Shown: positions 25,138-34,087, numbered from the stretch's first letter. The stretch: 64,000 bases of DNA from Brevibacillus choshinensis (GCF_001420695.1 NZ_LJJB01000013.1:1457731-1521730), one strand, 5' to 3'. The notes: generated by a model not told the origin, from the letters alone. Numbers and translations: made by a program.

Positions 25138-26340
25138 ATGAATCCAGTCGTTGGTCTGGATGTATCTAAAGGGGAAAGTCAAGTTCAAGCATTTTTAGAC
25201 AAGGGTCAGCCATACGGAAAAAGCTTTAGCATTTCGCATACTCGCGAGGGACTAGATACTTTTCTTCACTTTCTCAAGAATGTAGAAAGTATAACTAGTA
25301 AACAACCTCCGGTTGTTTTGGAGTCAACTGGACATTATCAGACTCCAATTACTCAGTTTCTAGAAGAACAAAACTACTTATATATTGTGATAAACCCACT
25401 CATCTCTTATCAAGCGAAAAAATCAAGCTTACGCAAGGTCAAAACTGATGCAATCGATGCTTATCATTTATGTGAGCTGTATTACAAGGAGGAACTACAA
25501 CCTCATAAGAAGAGAGGGTTACAGCTGTTAAACCTCCGTAATCTTACAAGACAGCACGAATCTCTAACCGATCTTTGCACGCAAGCAAAATTACAGTTCC
25601 ATGCCATTTTAGACCAAGTATTCCCTGAGTTCAGAAGTGTATTTGGGGACTTGTTTTCAAAGGTATCCTTGCACATTTTACTAGAGTTCCCTACCTCGGA
25701 AGAGGTCTTAAAAGCTAGGGAATCTGAATTGACGGAACGAATCGCAGCTATATGTATCAGTCGTTCCAACGCTTGGGCCAAAGAAAAGGCGAAAAAAATA
25801 ATGGATGCAGCAAGCCGCAATCCATTTCAAAAAGTTGTGTACGAAAGTCATTTGATTAGTCTTGAGATGTATATTCGTATCATTCTTCAATATCAAGAGC
25901 ATCTGTCCAATTTAGAGCACCGAATTGATGCTCTCGCATCAGAAATTGAAGAATATAAGATTATCCAATCTATCCCTGGTATCGGAGAAAAAATCGCGGC
26001 AACGATTATCTCTGAAATTGGTGAGATAGAGCGGTTTAATCACCCTAAAAAACTTGTTGCCTTTGCCGGAATCGATCCCAGCGTGCATTCTTCTGGCAAG
26101 TTCACTGCAACAATTAATCGAATCACGAAAAGAGGTTCCAGCAGGCTGCGACATGCCTTATATATGGCTGTCCTATGCGGTATCAGGAGTTCACGCAATA
26201 AGAAACTAAAAGAGTTTTATGACAGAAAACGCGATGAAGGAAAGCCATTTAAAGTCACGGTCGTTGCTTGTGCGAACAAACTGATCCACTGGATTTTTAC
26301 CCTCTTAAAGCGTAAAGAAACTTTCCTTGATCTTGCTTAA
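25138..26340 (+). CDS. IS110-family transposase/recombinase
   Basis: 400 residues, identical in translation to the protein at 7960-9162, with all DEDD and serine-domain motifs intact. The identity of three full copies points to recent spread. Confidence 0.95.
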   Translation: MNPVVGLDVSKGESQVQAFLDKGQPYGKSFSISHTREGLDTFLHFLKNVESITSKQPPVVLESTGHYQTPITQFLEEQNYLYIVINPLISYQAKKSSLRKVKTDAIDAYHLCELYYKEELQPHKKRGLQLLNLRNLTRQHESLTDLCTQAKLQFHAILDQVFPEFRSVFGDLFSKVSLHILLEFPTSEEVLKARESELTERIAAICISRSNAWAKEKAKKIMDAASRNPFQKVVYESHLISLEMYIRIILQYQEHLSNLEHRIDALASEIEEYKIIQSIPGIGEKIAATIISEIGEIERFNHPKKLVAFAGIDPSVHSSGKFTATINRITKRGSSRLRHALYMAVLCGIRSSRNKKLKEFYDRKRDEGKPFKVTVVACANKLIHWIFTLLKRKETFLDLA

Positions 26341-26472
26341 TACCAATAAGCAACAATAGAGATAAATCCTTCCATCATTGCGACGGATGGTTATTTGCCA
26401 TGCTCAATTTCAGTATAACAATTAAACATAAACACGTTTAATGAAAAATGTTGACATCCTATTAGCTGGTTT

Positions 26473-26545
26473 AGCGTAATGCCCCATCGTCAGTCTAATA
26501 CTATATTTTCTCAGTCTAAGACATTATTTTCTTTGAACAAATGGA
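26473..26545. repeat. Tail of composite repeat split by IS110 copy 3
   Basis: Palindrome-like spacer CCCCATCGTC, tail units at 26492 and 26513 (21-base period), then end motif TTTGAACA. The resolvase remnant begins at its edge. Confidence 0.75.
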
Positions 26546-26823
26546 GGATCAACTCTTAAGCCTTCTTTCTTACGTAGCTGAGCAAGAACGCAAAAAAAAA
26601 TAGACAACGTCAGGTTGAAGGAATTGCGGTAGCAAAAAATAACATTGTAAGGTTCGGAAGGCGAAAACAAGAGATCAACGCTGATTTCATACAGGTATAT
26701 GCTGAATGGAAATCGGGAGCAATAACTGCAACGGAAAGAATGCAACGTCTTTCTAAAAGGCCAAACACCTTTTACAGACGGGTAAAGGAATATGTGAACA
26801 AGAACCTGGATAAGAAATTATAG
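26541..26823 (+). pseudogene. Serine recombinase (resolvase) C-terminal remnant, frameshifted
   Basis: The plus strand reads MEDQLLSLLSYVAEQERKKK, then after a run of nine A the frame moves to RQRQVEGIAVAKNN, continuing through a helix-turn-helix (AITATERMQRLSKRPNTFYR) to a stop at 26823. The pattern YVAEQERKKIRQRQ-EGI is the end of the resolvase catalytic domain leading into its DNA-binding tail. The catalytic serine half is missing; the remnant starts at the repeat edge. Confidence 0.75.
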
Positions 26824-26828
26824 TCAAG

Positions 26829-26862
26829 AAGCCGGTTAACCCCTATGGGTAACCGGCTTCTT
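26829..26862 (+). terminator. Terminator of the decayed resolvase gene
   Basis: A perfect GAAGCCGGTTACCC-type stem (AAGCCGGTTAACCCC / GGGTAACCGGCTTC) followed by TTTATTT. Confidence 0.85.
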
Positions 26863-26984
26863 TATTTGTGTTGCATCAATAGAAACACGCCAGAAGTAAC
26901 ATTCTGTGACTTGAAACGATTATCACCAGTATAAAAAAGACGCCCATGGCATCTCTAACATTTTCAAAGTGTATGCCTGTTATC

Positions 26985-27005
26985 AACTAACGATCCTGTT
27001 AATGC
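26985..27005. repeat. Dispersed head motif, diverged
   Basis: ACTAACGATCCTGTTAATGC, a diverged copy of the GAACCCGTTAG-type end; it lies just past the stop of the Nudix gene. Confidence 0.45.
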
Positions 27006-27011
27006 AGTAGT

Positions 27012-27455
27012 TCAATTTCCTTCTCCTAGATATACAGAAACTATATTTGAGTGTCCTCCAAACTTCGCGAGCAATTGTTCACGCATCTGTAAAGGATAGA
27101 TATGATAATTCATCACATCAGAAATAGGTAACCACTCAATTCCGATCTGGTTTGGATCTGGAATTTCACTCTTGATGTCTATGATTTTCCTGTGGGGAGT
27201 ACACTCAAAAATGAATTCGATTTGGTGAATACACAGTTCTTCGTCGATCCACTCACGTACAAAAAGTAGTTCACCAATCTTGACATGGATCCCTAATTCC
27301 TCCTGACATTCACGTTGAAGGTTTATATGGAGTGACTCTCCTTCTTCCTGACCACCACCTGGTAACGCGTAATATACTCTGTCCTTCTCCTTGTATTTCA
27401 CAGCAAGAAAATGATCATCTTGGATCAATAGCGCTCTAGCAGCACTTCTAATCAT
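27012..27455 (-). CDS. Nudix hydrolase
   Basis: 147 residues. The Nudix box is GGGQEEGESLHINLQRECQE then ELGI, with the full set of glutamates. MutT-like members hydrolyse nucleoside diphosphate-X compounds; the N-terminal IRSAARALLIQDDHFLAVKY and short length are common in housekeeping-cleaning Nudix proteins. Substrate unknown. GGTGAGGAG precedes the start. Monocistronic, between two repeats. Confidence 0.9.
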   Translation of the reverse strand: MIRSAARALLIQDDHFLAVKYKEKDRVYYALPGGGQEEGESLHINLQRECQEELGIHVKIGELLFVREWIDEELCIHQIEFIFECTPHRKIIDIKSEIPDPNQIGIEWLPISDVMNYHIYPLQMREQLLAKFGGHSNIVSVYLGEGN

Positions 27456-27503
27456 ATGGTCTCCTCACCCCGAATCTAAGCTACCGGTCCTTTAGTTAAG
27501 TAT

Positions 27504-27573
27504 TGGCTACGGTATTACTTCCGGCAACCTCTTATTGTTTTTGTTCCGCTATTGAACCCCGTTAGTTCAAAGC
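27504..27573. repeat. Dispersed repeat, hairpin type
   Basis: GGCTACGGTATTACTTCCGGCAACC-like hairpin, TTTTTGTTCCGCTATTGAAC, then head CCCCGTTAGTTCAA. Same order as at 480 and 40121. Confidence 0.65.
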
Positions 27574-27641
27574 TCCTTGTCCTCTATATATCAGCCGCTA
27601 CTGCATTATTTGCGTTTTCATGCTCACATCATTTAATGCGA

Positions 27642-28082
27642 CTAACCTTGCCTGTAAGACCTCATGTCCGGATTTTCCCCGATTTCTTTCTCCAGATCTT
27701 CCTCATTTAGAATATTTGGTCTCCAAAGTGATAAACCTATGTCTCGGAAATGATAGGTCCAACCTAGTTCTCTATCATCCCGATCATACTTTGATATCGT
27801 GTCAATCACGGCAACAAGTTGTTCTGCTTTCGTGTTAAATACATCGATAAAGTTAACCTTTTCATTGGAGTCATATTCTACCATAAACATATGCGTGAAA
27901 TAGTTTCCAAACCGATCAGTTTGATGATAATCCTTTTTGTATTTCGCGTCATACTCTTCGATACACTCATTCACTTCGGCTATGGACGTGCCAAGCTTTA
28001 TAGTTCCAATTCCTTGCCCTGGTTCGATTATTAATTTGCCCACCGATATACTCCTATCAGATTTCCAGACAATTTCATTCAT
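27642..28082 (-). CDS. Hypothetical protein, possibly immunity-type or C-terminally truncated
   Basis: 146 residues, soluble. It begins MNEIVWKSDRSISVGKLIIE and has a region PGQGIGTIKLGTSIAEVNEC that resembles small ligand-binding or immunity-like proteins in Bacilli, but I cannot name a family. The ending (NPDMRSYRQG) looks abrupt. The upstream site AGAAGAGAA is weak. Confidence 0.5.
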   Translation of the reverse strand: MNEIVWKSDRSISVGKLIIEPGQGIGTIKLGTSIAEVNECIEEYDAKYKKDYHQTDRFGNYFTHMFMVEYDSNEKVNFIDVFNTKAEQLVAVIDTISKYDRDDRELGWTYHFRDIGLSLWRPNILNEEDLEKEIGENPDMRSYRQG

Positions 28083-28287
28083 CCAATTCTCTTCTAAACA
28101 TACGCCATTGTTATTAAGCTATCCTTCCCGTAACTTAAGGCGGGGCTTCGATCAAATAAATTCAATATAGGTAAACAGCATAAGAAAGGAGTATACTATC
28201 ATAAATGGTAAGAAAAACCACAAGCTGAGTTTCGTACGTTTTTATCAATTAAAAAACGAATGATCAACTCATGAAAGAGAGAACGAT

Positions 28288-29565
28288 ATGAAGAAAAATC
28301 TCCTGATCGCAATAAGCTTGTTCATCATGATTAGTGTATTGACAGGTTTCGATTCTGAATCAACCAACACTCTGCAACAGTCAGTAAAATCTAATCTTGT
28401 TCCTGTTTCAGAAATGGAGCTTCCTTCGAAAACCATCATCGGGTTTGGAGAAGCTACACATGGTAACAAGCAATTTACTACGCTAAAGTCAGATATTTTT
28501 AAGTATCTGGTGGAAGAACAAGGATATCGAGTATTTGCCATAGAAGGCGATTTCGGCGGAGGACAAAAGGTCAATGAATACATTTTAGGGGGCAGCGGAA
28601 CCGCCCAAGATGCAGCAAAAGCTATCGGATTTACCATTTACAATACGGAAGAAATGGCTGCCCTTCTATCCTGGATGCGCTCCTATAATGAGCAGCAGGA
28701 AGCAAAAGATAAAATTCATTTTTATGGATTTGACATGCAACGCTATGACCATAACAAAAACGGGCTATTCTCCTATTTAAAAAAGATTGATCCGGCACTT
28801 GCTTCCAAGTATGGAATTTCACTTGCGAATCTGAATGATAAAACCGTGTATGATCAAAAGCAGGCCCACGTACAGGAGGGGCTCTCCCATATTATCAACT
28901 TGATAGAACGGATGAAAGAAAACAAATCCGTTTATATTGCAAAAAGCTCTGAGAAAGATTATGAGTTGGCTCTAGCCTTTGCCGAGGCTATCAAGCAAAA
29001 TGCTACACTGCGCGGAACAAACGCGAATTATAACAATACCCGTGATCGCTTTATGGCGGAAAAAGTGCTATGGATTCTATCATTTGAAAAGAAATATTAC
29101 AGTCGCGAAAACATATTCATAGCAGGACATAATGGACACATTGAAAAAACCTCCACTTCCATGGGAATAACGATCTGCATGGGAGCGTATCTCGCAAAAA
29201 CCTTAGGGGATCAATATTATTCAATAGGAAGTGAATTCTACGAAAGCTCCTTTATTGCCAATGATGCCACTACCAATGAGCGAAAAGAGTTTTATGTAAA
29301 AAATAGTGGGAACGATCGGCTAGCTTTACTGTTTGCACATGCAAACATGAAGGATGGATTCCTGGACTTTGCAAAGGTAAGTCATGATGAAAATTTCACC
29401 GCATATCTGAATAGAGCTCAACCCATTAGTGCAATAGGGGCAGTCTTTAGTGGGTTGTATGGGAAAATGGAAAAGATGTATACGCTGCAGATGATTCCAG
29501 CAAAAGCTTTTGATGCAATCATTTTCGTGCGGACAGCTACTCCTTCGGTCATGATAACGGATTAA
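28288..29565 (+). CDS. Erythromycin esterase-family protein, exported
   Basis: 425 residues with an N-terminal signal segment (MKKNLLIAISLFIMISVLTG) and no lipobox cysteine. The body carries the family blocks IGFGEATHGNKQFTTLK (catalytic-site His), FAIEGDFGGGQ, RDRFMAEKVLW and FIAGHNGHIEK. EreA/EreB open the macrolide ring by hydrolysis, but most family members in Bacilli are secreted or lipid-bound enzymes with unknown substrate. AGAGAGAAC precedes the start. Whether it acts on macrolides cannot be told. Confidence 0.88.
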   Translation: MKKNLLIAISLFIMISVLTGFDSESTNTLQQSVKSNLVPVSEMELPSKTIIGFGEATHGNKQFTTLKSDIFKYLVEEQGYRVFAIEGDFGGGQKVNEYILGGSGTAQDAAKAIGFTIYNTEEMAALLSWMRSYNEQQEAKDKIHFYGFDMQRYDHNKNGLFSYLKKIDPALASKYGISLANLNDKTVYDQKQAHVQEGLSHIINLIERMKENKSVYIAKSSEKDYELALAFAEAIKQNATLRGTNANYNNTRDRFMAEKVLWILSFEKKYYSRENIFIAGHNGHIEKTSTSMGITICMGAYLAKTLGDQYYSIGSEFYESSFIANDATTNERKEFYVKNSGNDRLALLFAHANMKDGFLDFAKVSHDENFTAYLNRAQPISAIGAVFSGLYGKMEKMYTLQMIPAKAFDAIIFVRTATPSVMITD

Positions 29566-29683
29566 CGGTGCCAATTGTCAGGCTTATGGGCTGATGGACC
29601 GCCATCCACGCCAGAAACCGCCGTTTTAAAGTAAACAGGATCGTTGCCCACCTACACCACTTTTGGGAAAGTAGACACTTTCG

Positions 29684-30099
29684 ATGAGCCGGTCCATCTT
29701 CTTTCTTGTAAAATTGTTCGGAACACTTCTGCTTGGCCTTTTGCTTTACGCCGGTTTTTATCTGCTTCGTCATGCGGTCTCGTACCGCCTTGATGGACAC
29801 ATGCTACTCGGGGGATCGTCCTGTTTCTTTTTTCCGCTTCACTTCTCCTGCTAATGTGGGTTCCGGATGAGAAAAAACGGTTTAAAAAGCTTCTTGGCTT
29901 CTTGGAGAATTCAGGCTTGGTCCTCTTTTTTCTCTTCGCTTCGATCTTGATGGGATCGGGCACCTATCTGGCGATAAAAGATGGATCCTACGGACTCGCT
30001 GGAGGCGCGGCTGTGTTGTTTTTGGGTTCGGTCGTGTTGTTCGCCATGGCTGTGCTAGGCTCCTTCCAGAAGAAAACCGACGAGAGCGCGAAAAAATAG
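29684..30099 (+). pseudogene. Membrane protein gene with a single-base frameshift
   Basis: Two overlapping frames make one protein: MSRSIFFLVKLFGTLLLGLL then YAGFYLLRHAVSYRLDGHML LGG, and, after a G run at about 29810, IVLFLFSASLLLLMWVPDEK and two further membrane segments to KKTDESAKK. Restoring one G in the run would give about 139 residues with four membrane segments. It is either a real mutation or a homopolymer error. Family not recognised. Its terminator is interrupted by IS3 (see 30139). Confidence 0.6.
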
Positions 30100-30219
30100 A
30101 CCCAGGCGTTTCCAATCAAGAAAAAACCGGCTACTCACTGAAGTGCACCCCTTATAGTGGACATTGGAAAAAACACGAGTGTTTTAAACCGATGATTCCT
30201 ATAGGGGGTGTTTTTCGTT

Positions 30220-30540
30220 ATGGCAAAAATGGGGCAAAAGTTTACGAATTATAGTCATGAAATCAAGATGGAAGCAATTCGCTTGTACATGGAGGAAGGA
30301 TGGTCTAATCGAAAGATAATGGAACATCTAGGGATCCCAGACAGAGGCCGAGTCACTACATGGACAAAGAAGTTCAAGCAGTTGGGTGAATTCGGCTTAT
30401 TGGATCAGAGAGGTCGACGTGACGAATACATGGATCAAAATCGATATGTCCAAAAATTAGAGAGGGAGAATTCGATGCTAAAAAAGTGTTTACAAATTTG
30501 GATGCGGGAGGTGTCCAAGAGAAGTACAATGCCATCGTGA
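30220..30540 (+). CDS. IS3-family OrfA (helix-turn-helix)
   Basis: 106 residues: KFTNYSHEIKMEAIRLYMEE, GWSNRKIMEHLGIPDRGRVT, a helix-turn-helix of the Tnp_1/IS3 OrfA type, followed by a leucine-rich coiled coil (VQKLERENSMLKKCLQIW). An AGGGGGTG site precedes ATG 30220. The frame contains the slip heptamer at 30480-30486, where ribosomes can move -1 to make the OrfAB transposase. Confidence 0.9.
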   Translation: MAKMGQKFTNYSHEIKMEAIRLYMEEGWSNRKIMEHLGIPDRGRVTTWTKKFKQLGEFGLLDQRGRRDEYMDQNRYVQKLERENSMLKKCLQIWMREVSKRSTMPS

Positions 30541-31370
30541 AATTGACTGAGTGGTACCATGTAACAGAGTTATGTAAGCTATTCGGGGTCTCTAGAAGTG
30601 GATTCTATGCTTACAGAAAGCGGAGTTCACAAGACAAAGACCTTGTAATTAAGGAGTTCATTCAAAAGATCTATAGCAAATATGATGGGAAATACGGATA
30701 TCGTCAAACGCAGCTCTTTCTACTTCAAGACTACAAGATATGGGTTAACCACAAAAAGGTCCTACGCCTCATGCAAGAGATGGGACTACGCTCCCGAGTA
30801 CGCCGTAAACATCGATGCAACTATGCTTCTTCTATAGGGACACGTGTAGTTGAAAACTTATTGCAACGGAAATTTCATGCCAACTTACCGAATCAAAAGT
30901 GGGTTACTGACGTAACCCAATATCGTATCGGAGATACATGGTTGTACCTGTCTGCCGTCAAGGATTTGTTTAATAACGAAATCGTGGCCTACCATCTAGC
31001 GCAGCGCAATGACAATGATCTTGTTTTGCAGACTTTCAAGAAAGCCTTTCAAAATAAAGAGGACATGTCTGGACTGATCGTTCACAGCGATCAGGGATTC
31101 CAGTACACGTCCTATGCGTATCACGACATGCTGCCAAAGGTTGGAGCCCAAATCAGCATGTCACGCCGAGGCAATTGTTACGACAATGCCTCTATGGAGA
31201 GCTTCTTCTCGCATCTCAAAACGGAAGCGCTCTACCCTTATGATATCCGAACAGTAGACGAGGCACAAAGGAGAATTGAGGAATATATCCATTTTTACAA
31301 CTCTACGAGGCCACAAAGAAAATTAAACAAGCTGACGCCGATTGAGTACCGGCGCCAGCTTGCTGCTTAG
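30486..31370 (+). CDS. IS3-family OrfB (DDE integrase core)
   Basis: 294 residues if read alone from GTG; normally made as a -1 frameshift fusion with OrfA. It has an HTH_21 region (KYGYRQTQLFLLQDYKIWVN) and an rve core: Asp in WVTDVTQYRIGD, Asp in GLIVHSDQGFQYTS, Glu in YDNASMESFFSHLKTE. All three catalytic residues are present, so the element may be active. Confidence 0.92.
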   Translation: MFTNLDAGGVQEKYNAIVKLTEWYHVTELCKLFGVSRSGFYAYRKRSSQDKDLVIKEFIQKIYSKYDGKYGYRQTQLFLLQDYKIWVNHKKVLRLMQEMGLRSRVRRKHRCNYASSIGTRVVENLLQRKFHANLPNQKWVTDVTQYRIGDTWLYLSAVKDLFNNEIVAYHLAQRNDNDLVLQTFKKAFQNKEDMSGLIVHSDQGFQYTSYAYHDMLPKVGAQISMSRRGNCYDNASMESFFSHLKTEALYPYDIRTVDEAQRRIEEYIHFYNSTRPQRKLNKLTPIEYRRQLAA

Positions 31371-31650
31371 CTCTTTTTTTAGTGTCCACTAAATGGGGTC
31401 TTGACCACACGTGTCCGGTTTTTTTTCTTGCAGAGATTACTCGATCAAGCAATTGGTCTTTATTCAGCTATCGAACCGTTGCGTAAGCCTGCTACATGGT
31501 TGTTTGCTTATACTCTACGGATCACTTTTTTGTTTTTTCCATTTTTAATTATTTGATTGAGTGTTACCTGCGATCCAAAAAGGAGTTCGAATGAACGCAA
31601 AGTGAGGTAATATCTTAAAGTTTGATTATTTTATTTTCTCATCGAATATA

Positions 31651-32244
31651 CTAATCATTTAATCCCTTGCCATTGAGAATCTGCTGCATACATTTTTCAA
31701 CCCTTGACTCTCGAGTTTTGGATTGTTTGGGTTCAGAAAAATAATGAATGTATGCTCTTTGCCGTCCCGGCGTCAATGCTTCAAAAGCAGTTTTTAAGGC
31801 AGGGATTTCATCGAATTTATTTTGAAATTCTTCAGGAATTATGAATTCTGTCGTCTTCTTAAAATTCACTTCCAAACCAGCTTTTTCAACTTCAATGGCT
31901 TCATAAATATAGGCTTTAAGGATGGTTTCCATTTCAACTATTTCTTGAACATTGGTGAACCGAATCTGGCGCGCCGCTTGTACATTCTCCGTCTGTTGGA
32001 TTAGAATCCCATGGGCATCCTGTAACAAGGCACCTTTGTGAAACAGAAGCGCACAATATTCTTTAAATCCATGTATTAAAACTATGTTTTTTTTCTCAAA
32101 CGTGTAACAAGGATGCATCCACTTAAATTCTTCGGTCAGCTCACAGTCAAGAACAATATTTCTCAACTTCTCATATTCTACCTTCCACTTTTTGGATTTA
32201 CTTAAAAATTCATCAACCTTAGGATTCATTCTACTATTTGTCAT
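31651..32244 (-). CDS. YdeI/OmpD-associated family protein (DUF1801 fold)
   Basis: 197 residues. The first 120 residues resemble DUF1801 (SKKWKVEYEKLRNIVLDCEL, EFKWMHPCYTFEKKNIVLIH) and the C-terminal part is the YdeI-type tail (FDEIPALKTAFEALTPGRQR, AYIHYFSEPKQSKTRESRVE). YdeI proteins have been linked to bacteriocin or stress tolerance in other bacteria; biochemistry unknown. ATG 32244 is chosen for GAGGAG nine bases upstream. Confidence 0.85.
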   Translation of the reverse strand: MTNSRMNPKVDEFLSKSKKWKVEYEKLRNIVLDCELTEEFKWMHPCYTFEKKNIVLIHGFKEYCALLFHKGALLQDAHGILIQQTENVQAARQIRFTNVQEIVEMETILKAYIYEAIEVEKAGLEVNFKKTTEFIIPEEFQNKFDEIPALKTAFEALTPGRQRAYIHYFSEPKQSKTRESRVEKCMQQILNGKGLND

Positions 32245-32310
32245 CAAGGAACACTCCTCTTCCATTTTTCGATCAGCTGACAGTCAAGAATGTCTAGTCC
32301 TATTAAGTCT

Positions 32311-32650
32311 TTATTTTGTTGCATCAATAACTTTGAAATCAATCCGATCCAAATAATCTTTTGATCTTAACTTGGACAGTTCTATCATTTTAGGACTATA
32401 ATCAAATGCAATAACATGTTTGCCTAATTCTGCCCAACCTTCTCGAAAGTTTTTGTTTCCGCACACGATCCCTAATATCGTTTGGCCTTTAACAGGATTT
32501 AGTAATTTTTCGATTTATGGCCTTATTAGTTCTCGGTGGAATTGGTTGCTTTTGTCACCTATGTAATTATCCTAATATTCCGCAATTTCATCCCATCTGG
32601 TTGGCGATTCGTCCGTTAACTCTTTCCACTCAGCCAAAAATGATTCACTC
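32311..32650 (-). pseudogene. Class I SAM-dependent methyltransferase remnant
   Basis: One minus-strand frame reads ESFLAEWKELTDESPTRWDE IAEY, TAG, DNYIGDKSNQFHRELIRP, TAA, IEKLLNPVKGQTILGIVCGN, then WAELGKHVIAFDYSPKMIEL and stops at 32311. The block ILGIVCGN ... VIAFDYSPKMIELSK is motif I and the acidic strand 2 of the Rossmann methyltransferase fold. Two in-frame stops and the missing C-terminal half show that it is dead. Confidence 0.7.
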
Positions 32651-32699
32651 CTCTCATTACGACGATGAGTCACTAAGTAGTGAATTTCAACAACCCTCC

Positions 32700-33140
32700 A
32701 TTACTATCCTTCCCTTTAGTTGAGTAAATGCCGTTCTTAAGGACAAACTGCCATCACTCATTATTTCGAGACTCAAGAAGAGCCCTTTCCCTTAGCGAGT
32801 GAGGAATGCGCTTATCCATTTTAGGTTCGTGTCATTTCAGAGGAATTTGAGGTTAAATATGTTTCTTCATAGGCAAAGCGGAAGAGGGAACGAACAAAAC
32901 GAATACGGTGTCCTAAGCTGCTCGGCTTCAACTTGCTCAGATTGATTCGCTAAGTATTCCTTCAGCAAAGTGAAAGTAACCTCTGAAATAACCAGGTCGC
33001 CAAGTTCCGTCGCTAGCATCTTGTGTTGTAGAGCATATTCTTTTAATGTATTCGGACTAAACCTTAGGATTCGTTTATCAGCTTCATACAGTCGCCACAA
33101 CTTACTTAAAATCATGACAAAACCTCCCATTAGAGCATTC
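32700..33140 (-). pseudogene. Tyrosine recombinase (Xer/phage integrase-like) remnant
   Basis: Across three frames the minus strand reads FSPNTLKEYALQHKMLATEL, ISEVTFTLLKEYLANQSEQ, then LKPSSLGHRIRFVRSLFRFA YEETYLTSN, then KMDKRIPHSLRERALLESRN. This is the order of an integrase core-binding domain followed by the start of the catalytic domain (normally E-PKMGKRIPKFLTEEE). The catalytic RHRY residues are gone. An upstream frame to 33334 adds unrelated residues. Confidence 0.6.
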
Positions 33141-33257
33141 ATTCTAGTTTGCTTCAAATGGAAGGTTTTCAATTTGTCTAAAATAAAGTTCTCCAATAAT
33201 TTAGCATTGGGAAAGGAGATGTTTTTGTACCGAATGCGTTTTTTGTACCGAATGCGG

Positions 33258-33680
33258 TTATTGTTCCAACACCTTTTCAAGCTCGGCGCACCATTTACCC
33301 CAGCCATACTTAGCGCCTTCGAATCCTTGAGCATTTGAGAATCCGGTTTGATCGAGATGAAGGTTAACCTTTCCGTCCCCTAAATCCTGCAGCGTCCAAG
33401 TTACCGTGTGCTTCTCCCCTCCGCTGGCCCAAGTATAGGACAAACGGTTTGGTGCGTCCACGATGAGCACTTCGCCGTCAATAATCCCATTCCACCATTC
33501 GGTTGGCTGCGTGCGGAACTGAAAACGGTGTCCTACGACGGGCTTAAAATCATTATCCATCGGCTGACCCGTGTGGATGTTGGCTACCCACTTGGCAAGC
33601 TTGCTTGAATCGGTTAAGGCGGACCAAAGCTTCTCGATCGGTGTCGTGTACTGAAAATCCAAGGATAATGTTAAACTCAT
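33258..33680 (-). CDS. SRPBCC/AHSA1-type protein
   Basis: 140 residues of the START/AHSA1-like fold: FQYTTPIEKLWSALTDSSKL AKWV, GHRFQFRTQP, VDAPNRLSYTWASGGEKHTV TWTL, and a C-terminal helix (GWGKWCAELEKVLEQ). These proteins bind hydrophobic ligands and are often encoded with ArsR repressors. Its ATG overlaps the ArsR stop by four bases. GGAGGAAG lies upstream. Confidence 0.88.
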   Translation of the reverse strand: MSLTLSLDFQYTTPIEKLWSALTDSSKLAKWVANIHTGQPMDNDFKPVVGHRFQFRTQPTEWWNGIIDGEVLIVDAPNRLSYTWASGGEKHTVTWTLQDLGDGKVNLHLDQTGFSNAQGFEGAKYGWGKWCAELEKVLEQ

Positions 33681-34006
33681 TCTTCTTCCTCCTCTAATAG
33701 TTGGTTCAAGCGCAGCATATTCGCACTCCAGAACTTGCTGTAGAAAGCCACCCAATCTTGAATTTCTCTGAGCGGAGAGGCGTTTAGCCTAAACCGCGTT
33801 TCTCTACCGACTTTTCGGTCAAGCACCAGTCCGGCCTCTTTAAGGATTGTCAAATGCTTGGAAACCGCTGTACGGCCCATTTGAAAATGTGCCGTTAACT
33901 CATGAAGCGGTATCTCCTCTGCCTCTGCTAACAGATGAATCAGTCGGCGCCTAGTTGGATCTGCAATCGCGTCAAACACATCCCGCAACTGGTTGTTCTC
34001 GCTCAT
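33677..34006 (-). CDS. ArsR-family repressor
   Basis: 109 residues: VFDAIADPTRRRLIHLLAEA EEIPLHEL, HFQMGRTAVSKHLTILKEAG LVLDRKVGRETRFRLN, the ArsR winged helix. No metal-binding cysteines are present, so it belongs to the non-metal ArsR group that partners SRPBCC proteins. The palindromes at 34587-34630 are its likely operators. Confidence 0.92.
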   Translation of the reverse strand: MSENNQLRDVFDAIADPTRRRLIHLLAEAEEIPLHELTAHFQMGRTAVSKHLTILKEAGLVLDRKVGRETRFRLNASPLREIQDWVAFYSKFWSANMLRLNQLLEEEEE

Positions 34007-34087
34007 GGCACCCCCTCCAAAATATTATTTTCTGTAGTAGGAATCTTTACGTGGTACGAAGGGACAGCCGTTAATTTCACCACCTCC

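Larger units (their letters stand above)
24890..26472 (+). mobile_element. IS110-family insertion sequence, complete (copy 3)
   Basis: 1583 bp, apparently identical to copies 2 and 4. The left flank is CTATCCTGCCCG and the right flank AGCGTAATGCCCCATCGTC, so the rejoined target is a standard composite repeat head. Predicted target guides are at 24973-24981 and 24999-25004. Confidence 0.95.
30139..31407 (+). mobile_element. IS3-family insertion sequence (IS150-like)
   Basis: 1269 bp with TG...CA ends; the terminal repeats share CCCC and a TTAGTGGACA/TATAGTGGACA block. A 3-bp duplication CAC flanks it (30136-30138 and 31408-31410). It carries orfA and orfB linked by an A-AAA-AAG slip site. It split a terminator: CAAGAAAAAACCGG lies on the left and CCGGTTTTTTTTCTTG on the right. 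Confidence 0.9.

Noticed and set aside
28288-29565. Macrolide resistance gene
   Set aside because: The family fits, but most exported relatives in Bacilli have unknown substrates; resistance cannot be claimed from sequence.
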